From: 58-81 sp012729145
Lineage (GTDB): Bacteria > Synergistota > Synergistia > Synergistales > Thermovirgaceae
Reading direction: 5' to 3'
NCBI GenBank assembly: GCA_040770625.1
Contig: JAXGIW010000005.1
Span: forward strand, 62,001-126,000
Length of the DNA stretch: 64,000 nt
Shown here: piece after piece, positions 43,420 to 50,752 of the stretch
How the letters are laid out: every line of letters begins with the position of its first letter
Position numbering within the stretch: position 1 is the first letter of the stretch
Program-made: the position numbers and the translations under genes
Notes under the pieces: model-generated
The model's database searches: none
What the model saw: the letters and a program-made list of their open reading frames with translations, nothing else
Told to the model about the DNA's origin: nothing

Positions 43420-44454
43420 TTGTCAGGTATGATACCGGCCACCACTTCACAGCTCCGTGGACTTGTTCCCGGTGAACGTTTCAAGATAATGGGTGTTCTT
43501 CAGCAGATAAAGTCGAGATCGGACAAGAACAACAAGCCCTTCTGGGAGGTCGTTCTTGTGGACTCCGAGGGATCGGTAGAGGCAAAGGTCTGGTCTGATG
43601 GAAAATGGTGGGACGCAAGGGTCGGAGACCGGTTGCCCATGGAGCCATCCTCGCGGGAGATGTCCGGTGCCTTCCTCAACGTTCCTGTAGGAGCCATCGG
43701 AACCGTATCGGAGTTCAGGGGCAGACAGCAGTTCCAGTTCTCCGAGCTCTTCCTGCTGGATCCAGAGAAGTACCCCATTGGAGAATTCATCCGGTCCTCC
43801 CCGGTTCCCGTGGAAGAAATGGAGGATGAGTTCAGGTCCATGATAGATAGCTGCCGCCCCGAGGTGAGGGGGTTCCTGGAAAAGGTCTTCCAGGGGGAGA
43901 CATGGAAGAAGTTCCGGGAGATGCCAGCTGCCGTCACTCATCATCATGCCTATGTCCATGGACTTCTCGAGCACACATTGGCCGTCACAAGGAGCGCCAG
44001 GGCTCTCGCCCGGTCATACAACGGTTCTGGTGTCGACATCGACCTTGACCTGGTGACCGCCGGGGGGCTTTTGCACGACATCGGCAAGATAGACTCCTAC
44101 AAGCTGGACCCCTTCCCCTCCATGACAGTCCCAGGGACAGTGATCGATCATATTGCCCTTGGGTTCAACCGCTTCTCCCTTCTGGCCAGGGAGTTCGGTC
44201 TGGACGATGAACTCGAGACGGCCCTGGGGCATATCCTTGTGAGCCATCACGGCCGGAAGGAGTACGGTTCCCCGGTACTTCCGGCAACTCCCGAAGCCAT
44301 GGTCGTCTCCTCAGCGGACGAGCTCAACTTCATTATGTTCTGCTGGGAGACTTTTCCCGAGAGCGGCAACGGAGAACCATCCATATCGGACTTCCACTTC
44401 TCTGCTGGAAGAAGGTTCTGGAGACCGGGGTCCAGGAAAGTTGAGGAATCATAA
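43420..44454 (+). CDS. YhaM-like 3'-5' exoribonuclease (OB-fold + HD domain)
   Basis: Protein of 344 residues with an N-terminal OB-type nucleic-acid-binding domain (about 5-115, including KSRSDKNNKPFWEVVLVDSEG), then a HD hydrolase domain (about 165-290) with HHHAYVHGLLEHTLAV and GGLLHDIGK, plus later His residues in LVSHHGRKEYG. This is the YhaM architecture, a metal-dependent exonuclease acting on RNA or DNA ends. The start is TTG at 43420, with GGGGGGA upstream; an ATG at 43429 is slightly too far from that site. The pseudouridine synthase gene begins two bases after its stop, so they form an RNA-handling unit. Confidence 0.85.
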   Translation: MSGMIPATTSQLRGLVPGERFKIMGVLQQIKSRSDKNNKPFWEVVLVDSEGSVEAKVWSDGKWWDARVGDRLPMEPSSREMSGAFLNVPVGAIGTVSEFRGRQQFQFSELFLLDPEKYPIGEFIRSSPVPVEEMEDEFRSMIDSCRPEVRGFLEKVFQGETWKKFREMPAAVTHHHAYVHGLLEHTLAVTRSARALARSYNGSGVDIDLDLVTAGGLLHDIGKIDSYKLDPFPSMTVPGTVIDHIALGFNRFSLLAREFGLDDELETALGHILVSHHGRKEYGSPVLPATPEAMVVSSADELNFIMFCWETFPESGNGEPSISDFHFSAGRRFWRPGSRKVEES

Positions 44455-44456
44455 CT

Positions 44457-45416
44457 ATGGGACAGGATTTTCGGGTATCAGGTCATGATGACGGCAGAAG
44501 AATCGACAAGATCATCAGGAAGAAGTGGCCCGATCTCCCGCTGAGCGCGATCATGCGTGCCTTCAGAAAAGGGATGGTGAAGGTTGACGGGCGCCGGGTT
44601 GATTTTTCATCCCGAGTGGCCTCAGGGAACTGCGTCTTTGTCCCCTGGGACGATCCGGAGGCAGGGGCCAGTAAGGATGTTTCAGCGCGCTTTCGGGACT
44701 CCAGGCCGGAGATAGAGATAATATATGCCGATAACGATCTCTGCATAGTCAACAAACCCTGGAACCTGCTTTCACAACCGGATACTGCAGGCGGAGAGAG
44801 CGTGATCTCCAGGACCACCGCTGCTCTCGACTGGAAAGACACTACCTTCCTGCCAACGCCGGTACACAGGCTCGACAGGAACACTTCAGGAGCCATGGTG
44901 CTGGCCCTTAACGGGGTCGCCCTGAGAGCGCTCCACGAGGCATGGCGACGGGAGAGTGTCCGCAAGACCTACCTTGCCCTGGTCTCCGGGGAAACCCCTG
45001 ACGAAGGCCGGATAGACTCACCCCTGCTCAAGACCGGAGAAGAGAACATCGTGGGGATCGATACAGACAGAGGGAAGAAAGCCCTGACCAGGTTCGAGAA
45101 GATCAAGGGTGACCCTTCGGTCTCACTGCTTCTCGTGGAACTGCTCACCGGGCGCCCGCATCAGGCGAGAGTCCACCTTGCCTCCATAGGTCACCCTCTT
45201 ATCGGGGATATCAAGTACGGCGACCGAAAAGTGAATGCCGAATGGAGGCTACTGGGTATTCAAAGGCCCATGCTTCACTCCAGGAGCATCGAGTTCCGGT
45301 CCTTGCCCGACCCCATGGTTCATCTCTCCGGGAAAAAGTTCATTGCCGTACCTCCTTCGGATTTCATGGGGGTCCTCTCCGGTAGGGGTTGGCGTTTATA
45401 CAACCGTGGGGTATAA
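44457..45416 (+). CDS. RluA-family RNA pseudouridine synthase
   Basis: Predicted enzyme of 319 residues that converts uridine to pseudouridine in rRNA or tRNA. An S4-like RNA-binding domain (about 1-70) precedes the catalytic domain with HRLDRNTSG, which holds the catalytic Asp, and GRPHQARVHLASIGHP near the end. This matches the RluC/RluD group of RluA-type synthases; the exact target cannot be told. It begins two bases after the YhaM-like gene and is probably co-translated with it. The end of its coding sequence carries the promoter of the small selenoprotein-type gene (45389-45417). Confidence 0.92.
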   Translation: MGQDFRVSGHDDGRRIDKIIRKKWPDLPLSAIMRAFRKGMVKVDGRRVDFSSRVASGNCVFVPWDDPEAGASKDVSARFRDSRPEIEIIYADNDLCIVNKPWNLLSQPDTAGGESVISRTTAALDWKDTTFLPTPVHRLDRNTSGAMVLALNGVALRALHEAWRRESVRKTYLALVSGETPDEGRIDSPLLKTGEENIVGIDTDRGKKALTRFEKIKGDPSVSLLLVELLTGRPHQARVHLASIGHPLIGDIKYGDRKVNAEWRLLGIQRPMLHSRSIEFRSLPDPMVHLSGKKFIAVPPSDFMGVLSGRGWRLYNRGV

Positions 45417-45417
45417 T
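45389..45417 (+). promoter_or_regulatory. Promoter of the HesB-like selenoprotein gene
   Basis: TTGGCG (45389-45394, 4 of 6) stands 17 bases before a perfect TATAAT (45412-45417), inside the last codons of the pseudouridine synthase gene. The expected start is about 36 bases before the ATG at 45460. Confidence 0.65.
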
Positions 45418-45459
45418 GAACACGCTATCCAGAGATAAAACTCTATGGGGGGATTGGGT

Positions 45460-45780
45460 ATGAGTGAAAGAAAGCTGAAACTGGAGATCAGCGACAAGGC
45501 CAAGACCAAGGTCGAGTCAATGGGTAAGGAGGGGTATGTGATAGTAAGACGTCTTGGGGGAGGGTGATCCGCCCGATATGCAGCTCTCGTCGAGAGCGGG
45601 AAGCCCCCTGTAGATAGTGGATACATCAAGCTTGCCGATCAGGGTATCACAATTTGGGTCCCGGAGGAGATGGAGTTTTCAGATGACCTGGTAAGGGTCG
45701 AACAGACGGGGTTCCTCTGGTCTGCAAACGTGGAGGTAATGACAGCCCAGGGTATCCGGAGCGGAGGATGCGGCAGGTAA
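45460..45780 (+). CDS. HesB/IscA-like A-type carrier with in-frame TGA (predicted selenocysteine 36)
   Basis: The frame of 107 codons runs from ATG 45460 to TAA 45778 with one in-frame TGA at 45565-45567, giving 106 residues if TGA is read as selenocysteine. Before the TGA the protein reads VIVRRLGGG and after it SARYAALVESG; this corresponds to the IscA/HesB segment that has Cys35 in E. coli IscA (RTSGCSGMAY), so the Sec sits exactly at the conserved cluster-ligand Cys. The second ligand region survives as SGGCGR (Cys104), with one cysteine instead of two. A hairpin fitting the bacterial SECIS model follows. Own promoter and terminator flank it. HesB-like selenoproteins are known in prokaryotes. 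Role: Fe-S cluster carrier or redox protein, inferred. A pseudogene with a true stop is the alternative. Confidence 0.8.
45565..45600 (+). promoter_or_regulatory. Bacterial SECIS element (selenocysteine insertion hairpin)
   Basis: Immediately after TGA (45565-45567) come 21 bases, then a 3-base loop GTC (45589-45591) closed by GCTCTC (45583-45588) and GAGAGC (45592-45597), a perfect 6-pair upper stem. Bacterial SECIS models require an upper stem of 4-16 pairs, a loop of 3-14 bases with a G among its first two, and 16-37 bases from TGA to loop; all hold. A lower CCC/GGG pairing (45572-45574 with 45598-45600) is possible. Confidence 0.75.
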
Positions 45781-45918
45781 GGAGTGACAGTTGAAACTGG
45801 GAAGCCAGGAGGATCAGCCGGTAAAGCAAAAGACCTGAACTTCGGGTTCCGTTGCAGAAAAGAGTATGAAGACTTAACAATGGACGGGACGGATCGTCTA
45901 AAGCAAGGATGTTTACTT

Positions 45919-45957
45919 CAGGGCCGGAGTGCAGTATGTTCCCGGCCCTGTCTCTTT
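45919..45957 (+). terminator. Terminator of the selenoprotein-type gene
   Basis: CAGGGCCGG (45919-45927) pairs perfectly with CCGGCCCTG (45942-45950), loop of 14 bases, followed by a T-rich tail (TCTCTTT). It ends a short transcript that starts at the promoter at 45389-45417. Confidence 0.75.
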
Positions 45958-46105
45958 CCTGTTGGCTTTTCAGGTCCTGGTCACTCCAGTTCCTTAAGGT
46001 AAACAGGTCTTTTTTGTTAAATTGTCTATCTTCAGGAGTCCTGCTTTCTGATCTTCCCAACAGGATATTGAAGAGAGGACTTCGGGTATACATAATACCG
46101 ACCAC

Positions 46106-46133
46106 TTGACAAGGGATTTATTTCACATATAGT
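46106..46133 (+). promoter_or_regulatory. Promoter of the first glutamate dehydrogenase
   Basis: TTGACA (46106-46111) stands 16 bases from TATAGT (46128-46133, 5 of 6). The predicted leader is about 112 bases. Within it, TGACCCGG (46203-46210) and CCGGGTCA (46216-46223) form a perfect 8-pair hairpin with a TTTTC loop shortly before the GGAGG ribosome site, a possible mRNA-stability or translation element. Confidence 0.75.
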
Positions 46134-46251
46134 AGTTGCTGAAGGGCTTAGTCCGTGAAAGTTAAGATAATAGTTAGTTTATGAACAAGGTTTTAGTTTT
46201 AATGACCCGGTTTTCCCGGGTCATAAGCATGAATCTGGAGGTGCGGTTTGA

Positions 46252-47523
46252 ATGGGTAAGAGAACTTCCGAGAACGTGCTCCTTGACACCGCTTTGAAGA
46301 ACTTCTATGGAGCAGCCGAAGAACTGGGGCTCGAGGACGGCCTTATCGAGATACTGGGCAACTCCGAGCGAAAGATGTCCGTTTCGATCCCTGTCGTTAT
46401 GGACGACGGCTCGACCAGGGTCTTCAATGGCTACCGGGTACAGCACTCCTCGGCCATCGGACCGGCAAAGGGCGGCATAAGGTTCCACCCAGACGTATGC
46501 CTTGAGGAGTGCGAAGCCCTGGCCATGCTCATGACCTGGAAGTGTTCCCTTGCAGGTATTCCCTACGGCGGAGGGAAGGGTGGCGTCGAGTGCAACCCCC
46601 TCGAGATGTCCAAGGGGGAGAAGGAGCGCGTTGCAAGGACCTTTGCAGCCAGGATAGAGCCGGTGGTCGGAGCATGGTCTGACGTTCCAGCGCCGGATGT
46701 CAACACCGGTGGCCAGGAGATGGTCTGGTTCATGGATACTATCAGCAAGATGAGAGGCAGGCTGGAGCCCGCGATATTCACAGGAAAGCCGGTAAGCCTC
46801 TGGGGTTCCCAGGGCCGTACCGAGGCCACCGGTCTCGGGGTCGCCACCTGTGCCCTTGAACTTCTCAAGGTCCTTGAAAAGGATCCAAAGAAAACCACCT
46901 TCACGATCCAGGGATTCGGCAACGTAGGGACCTATGCAGCGCTCACCCTTGTCGATGCCGGTGCCAAGGTCATCGGTATCAGTGACATTACTGGAGCCTA
47001 CTACTGCAAGGACGGCATAGACATCAACAAGGCTTTCCAGCACATCTCCGAGCATCCCCAGAGGCTGCTTGACGGATACAAGCAGCCCGGCCTCGAGAAG
47101 ATCGACGCAGAGGAGCTTCTCTTCCTCGACACTGATGTCTTCATTCCCGCAGCTCTTGAGGGAGCGGTTAACAAGAACAACGCCGACAAGGTAAAGGCCA
47201 GGTACATCGTCGAGGCTGCCAACGGTCCGATAACCCCTGAGGCCGACGCCGTTCTCGACGCCAAGGGCATCCTTATCGTTCCCGATTTCCTCGCCAACTC
47301 CGGCGGCGTTATCGGTTCCTACTTCGAATGGGCCCAGAACCTCGGTGGTTACTTCTGGACCCGCGAAGAGTACAACTCCAGGCTCCTTCACATCATGAAG
47401 GGCAACTTCCAGAGGGTCTGGGAGTTCAGCCAGGAGAGGAAGGTCAAAATGCGCCGTGGAGCCTTCATGACTGCCATAGCACGTGTTGCCGATGCCGTAA
47501 GGATGAGGGGAGTATTCCTCTAG
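46252..47523 (+). CDS. gdhA: Glutamate dehydrogenase (Glu/Leu/Phe/Val dehydrogenase family), copy 1
   Basis: Predicted enzyme of 423 residues that oxidatively deaminates glutamate to 2-oxoglutarate and ammonia. It has GPAKGGIRFHPDV, the catalytic-lysine segment PYGGGKGG, PAPDVNTGGQEM, the Rossmann motif GFGNVG (with a following strand typical of NAD-type enzymes), AALEGAVN, ANGPITPEAD and NSGGVIGSYFEW. Length matches hexameric class II bacterial enzymes. A good promoter, a hairpin leader and a strong terminator frame it, so it is a single-gene unit. The product is likely abundant in an amino acid fermenter. A second copy follows at 47728; cofactor difference is not provable from sequence alone. 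Confidence 0.93.
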   Translation: MGKRTSENVLLDTALKNFYGAAEELGLEDGLIEILGNSERKMSVSIPVVMDDGSTRVFNGYRVQHSSAIGPAKGGIRFHPDVCLEECEALAMLMTWKCSLAGIPYGGGKGGVECNPLEMSKGEKERVARTFAARIEPVVGAWSDVPAPDVNTGGQEMVWFMDTISKMRGRLEPAIFTGKPVSLWGSQGRTEATGLGVATCALELLKVLEKDPKKTTFTIQGFGNVGTYAALTLVDAGAKVIGISDITGAYYCKDGIDINKAFQHISEHPQRLLDGYKQPGLEKIDAEELLFLDTDVFIPAALEGAVNKNNADKVKARYIVEAANGPITPEADAVLDAKGILIVPDFLANSGGVIGSYFEWAQNLGGYFWTREEYNSRLLHIMKGNFQRVWEFSQERKVKMRRGAFMTAIARVADAVRMRGVFL

Positions 47524-47557
47524 GAAGTATCAGGATCAACTGCATACGTTTTTTTCT

Positions 47558-47602
47558 GGCCGGGGCCGCCCATTTTAGGGTGGCCCCGGTTTATTTTTTT
47601 TG
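47558..47602 (+). terminator. Strong Rho-independent terminator
   Basis: GGCCGGGGCC with inner GCCC pairs with GGGTGGCCCCGG (stem 47560-47567 with 47582-47589, plus inner pairs 47568-47580), followed by TTTATTTTTTTT. It separates the two glutamate dehydrogenase genes. Confidence 0.9.
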
Positions 47603-47624
47603 CCTATCCTTGTTAAAATTTCAC

Positions 47625-47652
47625 TTGTGCGGTGGACCATAAGTGCTATGAT
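47625..47652 (+). promoter_or_regulatory. Probable promoter of the second glutamate dehydrogenase
   Basis: TATGAT (47647-47652, 5 of 6) has TTGTGC (47625-47630, 3 of 6) 16 bases upstream. The leader would be about 70 bases. The weaker -35 box suggests an activator or lower expression than copy 1. Confidence 0.45.
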
Positions 47653-47727
47653 AATTAGCGCAACAAAATCTTGCCCACATGGATGCGTTCCAGGGGGGCG
47701 ATTTCTTAATGTAAAGGGGGAATTTGG

Positions 47728-48975
47728 ATGGCGAAACTTAACCCGCACGAAATGTTCGTTCAGCAGCTTGAGGAGGCAGCGCCGCATATCAGCGCGGAGC
47801 CGGAGTACCTGGAGATCCTGAAGGAACCGAGGGAAGTCCTCGAGGTTACCATTCCGCTAAGGCTCGACGACGGGACGGTCAAGGTCCTGAAAGCCTGGAG
47901 AAGCCATCACAACAACGCCCTTGGACCCTACAAGGGCGGCGTTCGTTATCACCCCCATGTTAACAGGGATGAAGTGGTCGCTCTCTCTTCCTGGATGACT
48001 ATCAAGTGCGCTACGGCTGATCTCCCCTACGGCGGTGGAAAGGGAGGAGTCTCGGTCAACGCCAAGGAACTGACCAAGGGAGAGCTTGAAAGGCTCAGCC
48101 GAGGTTACTCCCTTGCGATAAACCGTTTCGTGGGGACCGATATCGATATCCCTGCACCGGACGTTTATACCAACCCCCAGGTCATGGCCTGGTTTGTTGA
48201 CACCTTTGAGAAGATCCAGGGAAGGAGCGAACCCTCGGTCTACACCGGAAAACCAGTTGCCGTAGGAGGATCCCTTGGGCGAGGCGACGCTACCTCAAGG
48301 GGCGGCATGTACGTGTTGCGGGAGACGTTGAGGGAGATGGGTCTGCTGGGGAAAACCCTCACGGCTGCCGTCCAGGGTTACGGAAATGTGGGCGGCTACG
48401 CCCATAAGCTTGCCAACCTCGTAGGCCTGAATGTAATTGGCGTTTCAGACAGCAGGGGAGGTGCTTTCAACTCCAAGGGGCTGTCCTATGAAGAGATCTC
48501 CAAGTTCAAGAGAGAGACCGGTAACATTAAGGGGATCAAAGGAGCTGACAGCGTGACCAACGAGGAGCTTCTGGAACTGGACGTGGACGTCCTAATTCCG
48601 GCGGCCCTCGAAGGTGTTGTGAACGCCGAGAACGCCCCCAATATCAAGGCTAAGGTAGTGCTTGAACTGGCTAATGGACCGGTGACACCCGAAGGTGAAG
48701 CCATTCTCAACGAAAGGGGCATACTTGTGGTCCCCGACGTTCTCGCCAACTCCGGCGGTGTTACCGTGAGCTGTTTCGAATGGATCCAGGGTCGGACAGG
48801 CGATTTCTGGACTGAGGATGAAGTACACCAGAAACTGGACAAGAAGCTGACCAAGGCCTTCCAGGAGATCTGGAAGATCAAGAAGGAGAAGGACATTACT
48901 TTCCGGCAGGCCGCATACGTCAGGGCCGTAGACAGGATAACTCTCGCAATGCGCTTCCGGGGTATCTGGCCCTGA
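47728..48975 (+). CDS. gdhA2: Glutamate dehydrogenase family protein, copy 2
   Basis: A paralogue of 415 residues with the same motifs: GPYKGGVRYHP, PYGGGKGGVSV, PAPDVYTNPQVMAWF, GYGNVG, AALEGVVN, ANGPVTPEGE and NSGGVTVSCFEW. It differs from copy 1 in the N-terminal active-site region (SSWMTIKCATADLPYGG versus MTWKCSLAGIPYGG) and in the Rossmann strand, which may mean a different cofactor or amino acid preference. The name gdhA2 is only descriptive. It starts at ATG 47728 after an AAAGGGGGAA site and ends before a perfect terminator. Together with copy 1 it gives a two-gene set for glutamate turnover. Confidence 0.9.
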   Translation: MAKLNPHEMFVQQLEEAAPHISAEPEYLEILKEPREVLEVTIPLRLDDGTVKVLKAWRSHHNNALGPYKGGVRYHPHVNRDEVVALSSWMTIKCATADLPYGGGKGGVSVNAKELTKGELERLSRGYSLAINRFVGTDIDIPAPDVYTNPQVMAWFVDTFEKIQGRSEPSVYTGKPVAVGGSLGRGDATSRGGMYVLRETLREMGLLGKTLTAAVQGYGNVGGYAHKLANLVGLNVIGVSDSRGGAFNSKGLSYEEISKFKRETGNIKGIKGADSVTNEELLELDVDVLIPAALEGVVNAENAPNIKAKVVLELANGPVTPEGEAILNERGILVVPDVLANSGGVTVSCFEWIQGRTGDFWTEDEVHQKLDKKLTKAFQEIWKIKKEKDITFRQAAYVRAVDRITLAMRFRGIWP

Positions 48976-48995
48976 TCAAGGAAGAAGGACAGATC

Positions 48996-49024
48996 GGGAG
49001 GGCCGGAGGGCCCCCCCTTTTTTT
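48996..49024 (+). terminator. Rho-independent terminator
   Basis: GGGAGGGCC (48996-49004) pairs with GGCCCCCC (49009-49016) across a 4-base loop, followed by seven T's (49018-49024). It ends the copy 2 glutamate dehydrogenase transcript. Confidence 0.8.
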
Positions 49025-49031
49025 GAGAGGG

Positions 49032-50735
49032 TCAGTTCTCTATCACAACTCCCTCCTCGGTCTCTCCATTCAGATATACCGAGAAGTTCCCCTTGTAGAC
49101 CCGTATCTCTTCTTCGGAGCCGGTTTCGTAGGGGTGCTCCTCGAACCAGTCCCTGTTGAAAATATCCGGTTTTTCGCCCGCAAAGACGGGCAGGTAAAGG
49201 ATGTTGTCCACGTCGAGGTCAAGGAAAAAATGGGTCCCATAGGAGAGCTCAGGAGTGAAATGCTTTTCCACTATGCCAAGTTCGACCATGCAGCCGCAGT
49301 TGCATAGTTCGGCGTAGTCGACGGGCACACCAAGGTCGGGATTGACGCTTCCCCATCTTCCGGGTCCGATCAACACGTACCTTGTCCCCTTGAGGCGCTC
49401 ATTCACCTTTCCCAGAGCCCTGGCTATCTTGAAGTAGTTCTCCCTGTTGCCGTATCTGAAAGGGTCAACGTAGACAAGGTAGGGTGTCGATTCGATAATT
49501 CCGTTGCTGACCATCCTTGACCCCTTGAGAAGTATCTTATCGTGGGACACCTCTGGAATCCTGACCGACGCCATTTCTTCATAGGAGGAGAGTGGCCTGA
49601 GTTGGACCAGGGTCATCTTTTTCTCCTGGGTCTCGTAGGTGAACTCCATATCAATAGGTATCCCCATCTCCTTCTCGAAGTGCATGGAGATCTTCCTGGC
49701 AGTCTCGAGGAAGTGGGGGTAACGGGTGGGAAGATCGCCAAAAGTGAAAAAAGGAGTAGTTGGGATCATTGGTCTCGAGCCCGCCCAGTAAAGGATGTTG
49801 TCGCCAAACAGCTCTACAAATGCCGTGGCCGACTTGTGATGTTCCATGATGAAGGGGAAAAGGGATCTCAGGTCACCTGAGACGAAGGCGCCGAACTCAA
49901 GATCCACGTAGTCAAAACTGCTCTGGCTGTACCGGACCACCTCTCTGGCGAGGTTCCCCTCTGGCCTCATGTTGGGGTGTGACAGGTAGACCACCCTGGC
50001 AAGGGACCTGTCGACGGTCCTGGTCCCCAGTCCAAAACAGAACCTGATCACCCCCTGCTCCTTGTCTATCCTTGGTGAAGGTCTCCGGTAGACCCTGGAG
50101 AAGATCGTTCCAGCCAGTTCGGGGTAGTAGAGCCCGTCATGGTCGTGTCCTATAAGGGGTTGTACCAGGACGGCCATTGCTTCGTCCCGGTCCGCAAAGC
50201 CGTGTTTGGTGCGATATGCCCTTGCTGCCTGGTTGTAGAGCGAGGCCCAAACGGTCTTGATGCCGTCGGCCAGTTCCCGCCGCCTCCACTCCATGTCGAA
50301 TACGTTGGCCGCAAAGGTGGTGAAGTACTTACCCGCAAAGGACAGAAGATGGGAGTCCTCGAGAAGGGAGCTGGACCTTATGGCCAGGGGAGTGTCGTAG
50401 AGGGTCTGGAGAACTTTGTCGAGATCGTTGAGAAAGGACTCTCTCAACCTCCCCTGGAAGAAGGCGAGAATGATCTTTTCCAGGTCGGGTTCATCGTGGA
50501 TCCAGTCCATAACGTTGTCGTTCAAAAAGTCGTGGAAAGGTTCGGTGGTAATGACATAGGTCATCGAGGGCAGCTTGACGTCCTCCATGAGCTCTGAGCC
50601 CTGGAGATGATCAAAGGCGAAGGACAAACCCTTTGCCTTGCCGCCGATACTGCCGCTCCCGATCAGCCAGTTGCGCTGTTCGTAGTTGGGTCGTCCATCA
50701 AAATCCTTGTAAGGGATCCATTTGTTGGGAACCAT
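49032..50735 (-). CDS. PEP synthase/PPDK N-terminal ATP-grasp domain protein
   Basis: A protein of 567 residues. The N-terminal 350 residues match the nucleotide-binding half of pyruvate phosphate dikinase and PEP synthase (segment GSIGGKAKGL near residue 28, LAIRSSSLLEDS near 117 and VQPLIGHDHDG near 190). The phosphohistidine swivelling domain and the PEP-binding barrel are both absent. About 210 C-terminal residues (containing LIGPGRWGSVNPDLGVPV) are a separate unrecognised domain. It is thus a stand-alone ATP-binding module and not a complete dikinase. It lies 17 bases after asnS on the same strand. Confidence 0.8.
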   Translation of the reverse strand: MVPNKWIPYKDFDGRPNYEQRNWLIGSGSIGGKAKGLSFAFDHLQGSELMEDVKLPSMTYVITTEPFHDFLNDNVMDWIHDEPDLEKIILAFFQGRLRESFLNDLDKVLQTLYDTPLAIRSSSLLEDSHLLSFAGKYFTTFAANVFDMEWRRRELADGIKTVWASLYNQAARAYRTKHGFADRDEAMAVLVQPLIGHDHDGLYYPELAGTIFSRVYRRPSPRIDKEQGVIRFCFGLGTRTVDRSLARVVYLSHPNMRPEGNLAREVVRYSQSSFDYVDLEFGAFVSGDLRSLFPFIMEHHKSATAFVELFGDNILYWAGSRPMIPTTPFFTFGDLPTRYPHFLETARKISMHFEKEMGIPIDMEFTYETQEKKMTLVQLRPLSSYEEMASVRIPEVSHDKILLKGSRMVSNGIIESTPYLVYVDPFRYGNRENYFKIARALGKVNERLKGTRYVLIGPGRWGSVNPDLGVPVDYAELCNCGCMVELGIVEKHFTPELSYGTHFFLDLDVDNILYLPVFAGEKPDIFNRDWFEEHPYETGSEEEIRVYKGNFSVYLNGETEEGVVIEN

Positions 50736-50752
50736 CTCCAGCTCTCACTCCC

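Larger units (their letters stand above)
45781..46251. other. Intergenic stretch before the first glutamate dehydrogenase
   Basis: This 471-base stretch holds the terminator at 45919-45957, the promoter at 46106-46133 and the leader hairpin at 46203-46223. The first 138 bases can be read from GTG 45784, but the frame runs through the terminator and has AT-rich third positions unlike neighbouring genes, so I do not call it. A minus-strand frame here also lacks coding character. Confidence 0.5.

Noticed and set aside
45784..46002. 72-residue frame starting GTG right after the selenoprotein-type gene
   Set aside because: It runs straight through the hairpin terminator at 45919-45957 and has AT-rich third positions unlike neighbouring genes; no domain or homology sign is visible.
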